Assembly (NCBI GenBank): GCA_018970825.1
Contig: JAGWVP010000208.1
Location: forward strand, 1-6,148
Source of the DNA: a bacterium
GTDB taxonomy: Bacteria; Desulfobacterota; Binatia; UBA12015
DNA length: 6,148 nt
Direction of reading: 5' to 3'
Shown here: in pieces, positions 1 through 4,494 of the stretch
Numbering within the stretch: the stretch's first letter is position 1
Layout of the letters: each line of letters opens with the position of its first letter
Notes under the pieces: model-generated
Told to the model about the DNA's origin: nothing
Databases searched by the model: none
Seen by the model: the letters and a program-made list of their open reading frames with translations, nothing else
Position numbers and translations under genes: made by a program

Positions 1-31
1 GCGTGAACGACGGCGATAGGAGGAAGACGAG

Positions 32-472
32 ATGACGACACGAAATCGATTCCGGGGATGGGCGTGGGCGATGACCCTCGCGGCGACGCTTGCCACCGCG
101 ACGGTGGCGCACGCGCTGCCCGTGGTGTCCGGCGTGCCTCGGGCCTGCTCGACGGCCACGCTGAAGGGAACCTACCTCTACTCCCTGACCGGCGTCCTCG
201 CAGGGAAGCCCTACGCGGAGAGCGGGCGCGAGACGTTCGACGGTGCGGGTGGCTCGGTGCTGACCTACACGGGGTCCGATGGAAAGACGACGACCACGAC
301 CGGCCGCTACGAACTCGATGCCAACTGCGACGGGCAGACCCACTATCCCGACGACACCAACTATCGCATCTACGTGAGCCCCGACGGCAGCCGGGCCACC
401 TACACGCTGGTCCCGTCCTCGAAGGACGCGGATTCGGCGATCGCCGGGTCGGAGATCCGCGTCTCGCGCTGA
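32..472 (+). CDS. Small secreted protein of unknown function (CSxATLKGTY type)
   Basis: This gene encodes 146 residues. The ATG at 32 is preceded by a strong Shine-Dalgarno AGGAGGA (18-24) with a 7-nt spacer, which favours it over the in-frame ATG at 71 (Met14). Residues 1-28 form a Sec signal peptide: Arg4, Arg6 and Arg8, a hydrophobic stretch at about 11-26, and an A-H-A cleavage site after residue 28. The mature protein opens with a CSTATLKGTYLYSLTG stretch (39-54), followed by a GRETFDGAGG segment (65-74) and a Thr-rich strand with GRYELDANCDG (91-101). This pattern resembles, from memory, a widespread uncharacterised family of exported beta-rich proteins in proteobacteria and acidobacteria that share 'C..ATLKGTY', 'G...FDG.G' and 'G.Y....C.G'. 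Cys39 and Cys99 are the only mature cysteines and could form a disulfide. The function is unknown; a periplasmic or extracellular location is inferred. Two stem-loops follow the stop codon. Confidence 0.85.
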   Translation: MTTRNRFRGWAWAMTLAATLATATVAHALPVVSGVPRACSTATLKGTYLYSLTGVLAGKPYAESGRETFDGAGGSVLTYTGSDGKTTTTTGRYELDANCDGQTHYPDDTNYRIYVSPDGSRATYTLVPSSKDADSAIAGSEIRVSR

Positions 473-482
473 ATGGCACGTC

Positions 483-518
483 GGTCCGTCGGGGCCGCGG
501 GACTCGCCCCGACGGACC
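483..518 (+). terminator. Perfect 13-bp stem-loop downstream of the first gene
   Basis: GGTCCGTCGGGGC (483-495) is the exact reverse complement of GCCCCGACGGACC (506-518), with a 10-nt loop. It begins 11 nt after the TGA at 470-472. No T-tract follows, so it is not a textbook intrinsic terminator. It could end transcription in a high-GC genome, protect the 3' end of the mRNA, or be a dispersed palindromic repeat. The inverted repeat is seen directly; its role is inferred. Confidence 0.55.
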
Positions 519-529
519 ACGACTCGGCA

Positions 530-550
530 GGGGCCGCGCGGATCGGCCCC
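530..550 (+). terminator. Second perfect stem-loop, 7-bp stem
   Basis: GGGGCCG (530-536) pairs exactly with CGGCCCC (544-550) across a 7-nt loop. It lies 11 nt downstream of the 13-bp hairpin, so the two form a tandem pair after the first gene. There is no T-tract. It may work with the first hairpin in termination or RNA stability, or be part of the same palindromic element. Confidence 0.4.
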
Positions 551-759
551 GCCCACGGTCGCGATCGTGGAGGCCTTGCGGAGGGCCGGCACGCCGCCGA
601 CCAGGGGGGCAGCTGGTCCTCGCTCGCCCCGATCGCCACGACCTGGCCGTCGGGAAGGTCGTCGAATCCGTTTTCGGCCGATCCGGGCAACGGTTGACCA
701 CGGGGCGTGTTCACATCCAGCGAGACGTTCGGGCGCGTGGCCCGGCGAGGAGGACCGAC

Positions 760-1215
760 ATGGACCAAGCCCCTACGATCTCGCGGAGGACGCGTACGAC
801 GGCCCCGGTGGCCGGCCGGTGTGCGCACTCGATCCGTCGCCCCGCGCGGCCGACGCGCGCCTTCCTTGCCGCTGCAGCGACCCTGGTGCTCGTCGGGATG
901 AGCCCCGCCCCGGCGCGGGCCGGCTCGTCGTACTGCACCACGACCGGCAACCGGACCTACTGCGACGACGGTCGCGCCTATTACCGCTACGGCAACGACA
1001 TCGTCTCGAAGGACGGACGTCGCTGGCACGATTTCGGAAGCCACGTCTACGGCCCGGGCAGCGACTGGATCGCGAAGCACGGGAAGGGCCGCTACACGAG
1101 CAGCCTCGGATCCGGCCCGGGAGACGAGGCCGCGATCCTTCCGAAGATCCTCGACGACGCGAGGGACGAGGAGAGAGGCGAGGCGGACGGCGAAGGCGAC
1201 GCCGGCGACGACTGA
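760..1215 (+). CDS. Small secreted repeat protein with acidic tail, unknown function
   Basis: This gene encodes 151 residues. I chose the ATG at 760 because GAGGAGGA (747-754) lies 5 nt upstream; the same frame stays open further upstream but without support. Residues 1-54 form a long, Arg-rich signal peptide: a basic n-region to about residue 33, a hydrophobic core AFLAAAATLVLVGM (34-47), and an A-R-A cleavage site after residue 54. The mature part holds four degenerate 15-residue units (55-114) rich in Gly, Tyr, Trp and Asn, with Cys59 and Cys68 in the first unit. A final segment (about 122-151) is dominated by Asp and Glu. From memory the Y-G-N and D-G signature resembles small exported proteobacterial proteins with 'YGNTTYGSDG' repeats, whose function is not known to me. 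The acidic tail could bind cations, but this is speculative. The gene is convergent with the RTX gene, with stop codons 24 bp apart. Confidence 0.8.
   Translation: MDQAPTISRRTRTTAPVAGRCAHSIRRPARPTRAFLAAAATLVLVGMSPAPARAGSSYCTTTGNRTYCDDGRAYYRYGNDIVSKDGRRWHDFGSHVYGPGSDWIAKHGKGRYTSSLGSGPGDEAAILPKILDDARDEERGEADGEGDAGDD
922..1101 (+). repeat. Four degenerate 15-residue repeats in the secreted protein
   Basis: Residues 55-114 divide into GSSYCTTTGNRTYCD, DGRAYYRYGNDIVSK, DGRRWHDFGSHVYGP and GSDWIAKHGKGRYTS. Glycine is invariant at unit position 9 (Gly63, 78, 93, 108) and is followed by Asn, Asn, Ser or Lys. An aromatic occupies position 4 or 5, and position 13 is Tyr, Val, Tyr, Tyr. The spacing is exact, while the underlying DNA is clearly diverged, so this is an old protein-level duplication. 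Confidence 0.6.
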
Positions 1216-1238
1216 GCGCCGGCCTCCGCACCCGCCGG
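1201..1238. terminator. Hairpin-forming region between convergent genes
   Basis: GCCGGCG (1201-1207) pairs with CGCCGGC (1217-1223) around a 9-nt loop that contains the stop codon of the upstream gene. CCGGC (1219-1223) can alternatively pair with GCCGG (1234-1238) in the 24-bp gap. Either fold could serve as a shared terminator for the two convergent genes. No T-tract exists on either strand, so the functional call is weak. Confidence 0.3.
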
Positions 1239-1239
1239 T

Positions 1240-2454
1240 TCAGTCCGCGACGTCGAACGTCCCGAGAGCCGTCCCGTCGCCCGCCGTCGGCGAGAACTCC
1301 CGGTTGTCCAGCACGTCCCCGACGCTGAACCAGAGGACGTAGGTGCCGGCAGCCGCCGTGTCGCTCAACTTCAACGCGATCGAGTAGCGCCCGTCCCGCT
1401 GGTCGCCGGAAACGAGGTTCGCGACCCCGTAGTCGAGCCACAGGCGTCCCGCGTCGTCGACGAGCCGACCGTTCGGGCCGAAGGCCCAGGGAACGACGTA
1501 GGCGACGCCGGTCTCGTCGGTCGCGCGGAAAGTGAACGTGACCGACGAACCCGGCGCGTAGGTCGCGGCGTCGGTCCGGAGTTCCGTGACCGAAGGAACG
1601 CTCGCGTCCGTCGAGCCGCCTGCGATCTCGAAACTCGTGCCGTCGGTGAACGCCTGGTTGCCGTAGAGATCGCTCGCGCCGAAGAACAGGGAATAGGTGC
1701 CGTTCGGCGTGTTCGCCGGGAGTTCGCAACGAGCCTCGTAGACCCCGGACTTCGCGTCGCCGGAGATCCGGGTGCCCGCGAGGCCGAAGGTGCAGAAGCG
1801 AACCCACCCGGAGGCGCCGCCGACGAACGCCGTGGTGACCGGCTGTCCTTCGGCGATCTCGTAGAGACCGGAGAGGTCGGTGACGCGCCAGGTGAAGACG
1901 AGGGTCGAGCCCGCAGCGATCGACGCCGGGACGTCCACCTCTCCGATCTCGGGAGCAGTCGTGTCGCGATCGCAGGTGCCCGCGACGCGATCGGAGGGAT
2001 CCGCCGCGCAGGTGTCGCCGGCCACGCCCGCCGCGATGGCGTCTCGGCCGGCACCGCCGAGGAGGTGGTCCTCCTCCGCCCCTCCCATCAGCGCGTCGCG
2101 GCCGTCCTCTCCGAGGAGGACGTCCTCGCCGGTGCCGCCGCCGAGGCGGTCGCGACCGGCGCCGCCCATCAGCATGTCGTCGCCGCCTCCTCCGAAGAGG
2201 GTGTCGTTGCCGTCGCCGCCCACGAGCACGTCGTCGCCGCCCCCGCCGACCAGGGTATCGTTGCCGCCGAGCCCGCAGATGACGTCGTCGCCCGCGGTCC
2301 CCACCAGGCGGTCGGGCCCCTCGGTGCCGACGATCGTGCAACGTTCGGGGGCCGGGACCGCCGCGTCCGCGGTGCGAGGGGAGAAGACCGTCGCTGCCCC
2401 GACGAGGGCGCAGAGGACGGTCGACACCGGCAAGGCGAGACTCGGATTTCTCAT
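1240..2454 (-). CDS. Sec-exported RTX calcium-binding protein with two Ig-like domains
   Basis: This gene encodes 404 residues. Residues 1-31 are a signal peptide with hydrophobic core at about 6-24 and A-D-A cleavage after residue 31. Residues 43-148 contain about eleven RTX nonapeptides of the GGxGxDxLx type, the hemolysin-type Ca2+-binding repeat that folds as a parallel beta roll. A short Cys- and Asp-containing linker (149-164) leads into two related beta-sandwich modules, about 165-280 and 287-403. Each starts with a 'P.(I/V).E(V/L)' strand, has an 'F(T/R)..(V/A)TD.(S/T)G' turn, and ends with 'GTY.L(W/F)F...D...N..F'. The likely role is an extracellular or surface Ca2+-stabilised binding protein. 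The repeats sit at the N-terminus behind a Sec signal, not near the C-terminus as in type I secretion substrates, and no RTX transporter gene is in view. I see no C-terminal anchor. The ATG at 2454 has GAGGT directly abutting it, too close for a normal Shine-Dalgarno; the promoter geometry suggests leaderless translation. It is divergent from the glycosyltransferase gene. Confidence 0.9.
   Translation of the reverse strand: MRNPSLALPVSTVLCALVGAATVFSPRTADAAVPAPERCTIVGTEGPDRLVGTAGDDVICGLGGNDTLVGGGGDDVLVGGDGNDTLFGGGGDDMLMGGAGRDRLGGGTGEDVLLGEDGRDALMGGAEEDHLLGGAGRDAIAAGVAGDTCAADPSDRVAGTCDRDTTAPEIGEVDVPASIAAGSTLVFTWRVTDLSGLYEIAEGQPVTTAFVGGASGWVRFCTFGLAGTRISGDAKSGVYEARCELPANTPNGTYSLFFGASDLYGNQAFTDGTSFEIAGGSTDASVPSVTELRTDAATYAPGSSVTFTFRATDETGVAYVVPWAFGPNGRLVDDAGRLWLDYGVANLVSGDQRDGRYSIALKLSDTAAAGTYVLWFSVGDVLDNREFSPTAGDGTALGTFDVAD
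2011..2328 (-). repeat. RTX nonapeptide repeat block (~11 x 27 bp)
   Basis: Residues 43-148 read as consecutive nonapeptides such as GTAGDDVIC, GLGGNDTLV, GGGGDDVLV, GGDGNDTLF, GGGGDDMLM and GGAGRDRLG. The central units match the Ca2+-binding consensus best, and the last ones (GEDGRDALM, GGAEEDHLL, GGAGRDAIA) degenerate. At DNA level this is a diverged 27-bp tandem repeat. Its GGC-rich composition explains the Ser/Pro/Arg-rich open frames seen in other frames over the same stretch. Confidence 0.85.
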
Positions 2455-2460
2455 ACCTCG

Positions 2461-2488
2461 ACGCTACGACGCCGTGGAGGCCTGTCAA
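2461..2488 (-). promoter_or_regulatory. Candidate sigma-70 promoter for the RTX gene (leaderless)
   Basis: Reading the minus strand, a perfect -35 hexamer TTGACA (2488-2483) is followed by a 16-nt spacer (2482-2467) and a -10-like TAGCGT (2466-2461). The -10 keeps the three most conserved positions T1, A2 and T6. Only 6 nt (2460-2455) separate it from the ATG at 2454, so the expected start point falls at or within a base or two of the initiation codon. This agrees with the lack of a usable ribosome binding site. The motif is seen directly; promoter activity is inferred. Confidence 0.55.
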
Positions 2489-2498
2489 AGCAAAAGGT

Positions 2499-4394
2499 GT
2501 GAACCTCGAGCCGACCGCCCCTCGTCACTTCGTCGCAGGGTCCGCCGGGGCGTCATCGGATTCCACGCCGCGCAAGGTATCCTCCAGGGCCGTGGACTCC
2601 GATTTCCGCGCCCAGGCGCGCACCGCCGCGCACCGCCGCGCTCGGAGCGGAGCGGCGCCGTTCGGGACGGGCGGGCTCGTCGGACCCACCCCGGTCACCC
2701 GCGTCGCGCTGCTCGCAGCCGTCCTCGTGCTCGCCGCGTGGCTGCGCCACGTTCGTCCGCCGGAAGTCGCCGATCTCCTCCCGCGGCCCGACGCGGTCGA
2801 GTACGAGGAGGCGGCCCGCAACCTCGCCCGGGGCCGCGGCTACGTGCTCGAGCTCGCGGGCTCGCGCTGGACGCCGCGCTACCCGCCGGGCTTCTCCATG
2901 CTGCTCGCCGCATCGACGCCGTTCGCGGGCGACGAGCCGGGCTTCGGCACCCGGGTCGTGCAGGCGGCCGGGCTCGCCACCGTGCTCGCCGCGTGGTGGC
3001 TCGCGTCGCGCGCGGCCGGTCCTTGGGCGGGGGCGGTGGCGGCGCTTCTCGTCACCGTCTCCCGACTCCACGTCGGCTGGTCGCGCCTCGTCATGAGCGA
3101 CGTCCCGTCGTCGGCCGCGTGCGGACTCGTGGCGGCATGGTTCCTCGCCGCCCTCTCGCGACCGGCGCGGACCGGGGAGACGCTCGCGCTCGGCGCCGCG
3201 GCGGGGGCGCTCGCGCTCCTGCGTCCGGCGAACCTCCTGCTCGCCGTCTCGATGCTCGCGACGCTCGGACTCCTCGCGCTGCGGACGCGGTTCGACGGGG
3301 CGTCGGCCGGGTCGGCGACGGACGTCGAGCGAGGCGACCGCGGTTCGGAGAACGTGACGCGCTGTGCTCGGCTCGCGGCCGGGGTCGCGCTCGGGCTCGT
3401 ACCGCTCGCGCTCTACCAGTGGAGCCGGTTCGGCTCCCCGCTCGCCTCGGGTTACGACGCGCACCTCGCGCGCGTCGTCCCGTTCTCGCTCGACTACGCG
3501 CTCTCGCGGCCCGCGATGCGCGGCACCGAGCCGAATCTCGCCTACTACCTCCGCACGCTCGCCGGCCTCGGCTGGGGCACGCTCTACGCCTGGCCGATCG
3601 GCGTGCTCGTGGCCCTCGGCGCGACGGCAGGGCTGCGCTCGGGCCGGCCGACGGCGCGAGCGCTCGTGACGCTTGCCGCGTGCTTCGTCGTCGCGACGCT
3701 CGCGCTGCACGCTCCCTTTTTCTGGCAGTGGGACCGCTTCCTGCTGCCGCTGCTGCCGCTCCTCGCTGCCGTCGCGGCCCTCGCCGTCGTCTCGCCGGAC
3801 TCGCATCGGGCGAGTCGGCCGGGAGTCGCGCTGCTCGCGCTCGGCCTGCTGCTGAACGCGACGCGCGAGGGCGCGATCCGCTCGTCTCCGCTGTCGCAGA
3901 CGATCGCCGGCGAGGCCGACGAGCTGCGCCTGGTCGAGGGATCGGTCGAGCCCGACGCGGTCGTGGTCATGCGCGCGGACCCGCTGCTCGCGCAGCGGAT
4001 CCTCGGCTCCCTCGGGGGTTCGGGGAGCGGGACCGGCGCCGGCGCGGGCGTCGGTCGCGGCCGGCGGCTGGTCGGGATCGGGGCCACGGAGCACGAGCCG
4101 CACGTGCTCCGGCCACCCGATGGCTCCGCCGCCGGAGGCTGGCTCGAGCGCCCGGTGGTCGCGCCCTTCGATCGCCGCGAGTTCTCGGCACGGATCGCGC
4201 GCCTGCTCGGGGAGGGCCGTCCCGTCTACCTCGTCGAGTCCCCCCGCGATCGCGAGGTCGGGTTCGCCGGCGAGCTTCGCGCCGCCGCGCGCGAGGAGTT
4301 CTCGGCGACCCCGGTGGCCCGGCACGGCGACTTCGTCCTGCTGCGCCTCGGGCCGGCTCCGGCGGTGGACCGCGAGCCTTCCGCCCGCCCCTGA
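2499..4394 (+). CDS. GT-C family membrane glycosyltransferase (PMT_2/ArnT-like)
   Basis: This gene encodes 631 residues from the GTG at 2499. An in-frame GTG at 2592 (residue 32) is an alternative start; neither has a strong Shine-Dalgarno, so the basic, low-complexity first 65 residues are uncertain. The protein has about 9-11 hydrophobic segments, including about 66-83, 155-170, 175-188, 206-219, 228-262, 290-306, 362-379, 386-404, 414-431 and 442-453. The first extracytoplasmic loop carries PDAVEYEEAARNLARGRGY (97-115), whose Asp98 fits the catalytic acidic residue of GT-C enzymes, followed by RYPPGFSMLLA (127-137). A second motif MSDVPSS (199-205) and a WDRFLLPLLPLL segment (411-422) also fit the dolichyl-phosphate-mannose/ArnT-like superfamily. 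Such enzymes move a sugar from a polyprenyl-phosphate donor to an acceptor outside the membrane. The soluble C-terminal part (about 470-631) includes a Gly/Ser linker at 507-520. Donor and acceptor cannot be told from sequence. The gene lies 100 bp upstream of a co-oriented lipoprotein gene. Confidence 0.82.
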   Translation: MNLEPTAPRHFVAGSAGASSDSTPRKVSSRAVDSDFRAQARTAAHRRARSGAAPFGTGGLVGPTPVTRVALLAAVLVLAAWLRHVRPPEVADLLPRPDAVEYEEAARNLARGRGYVLELAGSRWTPRYPPGFSMLLAASTPFAGDEPGFGTRVVQAAGLATVLAAWWLASRAAGPWAGAVAALLVTVSRLHVGWSRLVMSDVPSSAACGLVAAWFLAALSRPARTGETLALGAAAGALALLRPANLLLAVSMLATLGLLALRTRFDGASAGSATDVERGDRGSENVTRCARLAAGVALGLVPLALYQWSRFGSPLASGYDAHLARVVPFSLDYALSRPAMRGTEPNLAYYLRTLAGLGWGTLYAWPIGVLVALGATAGLRSGRPTARALVTLAACFVVATLALHAPFFWQWDRFLLPLLPLLAAVAALAVVSPDSHRASRPGVALLALGLLLNATREGAIRSSPLSQTIAGEADELRLVEGSVEPDAVVVMRADPLLAQRILGSLGGSGSGTGAGAGVGRGRRLVGIGATEHEPHVLRPPDGSAAGGWLERPVVAPFDRREFSARIARLLGEGRPVYLVESPRDREVGFAGELRAAAREEFSATPVARHGDFVLLRLGPAPAVDREPSARP

Positions 4395-4425
4395 AGCGCT
4401 TTTTCCCGGGCTGGCGCACCGCGTG

Positions 4426-4479
4426 GAACCGTGACAACCGTCGGGGGTCGCGGCGCCCGGCCGCGCCGCGAACCGTGAC
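4426..4479 (+). repeat. 10-bp direct repeat GAACCGTGAC flanking the hairpin
   Basis: GAACCGTGAC occurs at 4426-4435 and again at 4470-4479, 44 bp apart (about four helical turns), one copy on each side of the stem-loop. This arrangement would suit a pair of protein-binding sites on the same DNA face. The first copy is also part of GGAACC (4425-4430), followed 16 nt later by GTC (4447-4449), a spacing like that of some ECF sigma factor promoters. The repeat is seen; regulation is speculative. Confidence 0.35.
4448..4471 (+). other. Perfect 9-bp stem-loop upstream of the lipoprotein gene
   Basis: CGCGGCGC (4449-4456) pairs exactly with GCGCCGCG (4463-4470) across a 6-nt loop, and T4448 with A4471 extends the stem to 9 bp. 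It ends 12 nt before the ribosome binding site (4484-4488) of the lipoprotein gene. There is no T-tract. It may be a terminator for the glycosyltransferase transcript, a 5' leader structure, or an operator dyad. Confidence 0.45.
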
Positions 4480-4494
4480 CCGCAGGAGTCCATC

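Larger units (their letters stand above)
473..759. other. Intergenic region with tandem hairpins, no convincing gene
   Basis: This 287-bp gap lies between two secreted-protein genes. It holds the two hairpins annotated separately. It also holds an almost perfect 16-bp dyad, CACGGTCGCGATCGTG (554-569), with one mismatched base pair, and a 7-bp inverted repeat ACGACCT/AGGTCGT (638-644 and 656-662). A 5-bp hairpin CGGGC/GCCCG (730-744) sits just before the ribosome binding site of the next gene. A 74-codon open frame (473-697) begins directly at the upstream stop, but it runs through both hairpins, lacks a Shine-Dalgarno sequence and shows no recognisable domain, so I do not call it. I found no clear sigma-70 promoter. 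Confidence 0.5.

Noticed and set aside
1..6. GCG TGA at the window start as the end of an upstream gene
   Set aside because: Only one sense codon is visible, so this cannot be distinguished from chance.
473..697. 74-codon open frame starting at the ATG right after the first gene's stop
   Set aside because: It has no Shine-Dalgarno of its own, runs through both perfect hairpins, and has no recognisable composition or domain. Translational coupling cannot be excluded.
600..700. Peptide-like stretch DDLPDGQVVAIGASEDQL on the - strand in the intergenic region
   Set aside because: It reads like real protein for about 20 residues, but there is no start, ribosome binding site or continuation with similar composition. 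A gene remnant is possible but not supported.
694..722. TTGACC as a -35 box for the second secreted-protein gene
   Set aside because: No acceptable -10 hexamer lies 15-19 nt downstream.
2011..2328. Tandem 27-bp periodicity as a CRISPR or minisatellite
   Set aside because: The period matches RTX nonapeptide codons in frame, with no conserved repeat/unique-spacer structure.
773..2488. 571-codon open frame on the - strand
   Set aside because: It overlaps the RTX gene in a different frame; its long Arg/Gly runs come from the GGC-rich RTX repeats read out of frame.
4395..4405. AGCGCT followed by five T residues as an intrinsic terminator after the glycosyltransferase gene
   Set aside because: The palindrome has no loop and is too short to form a stable hairpin, despite the T run.
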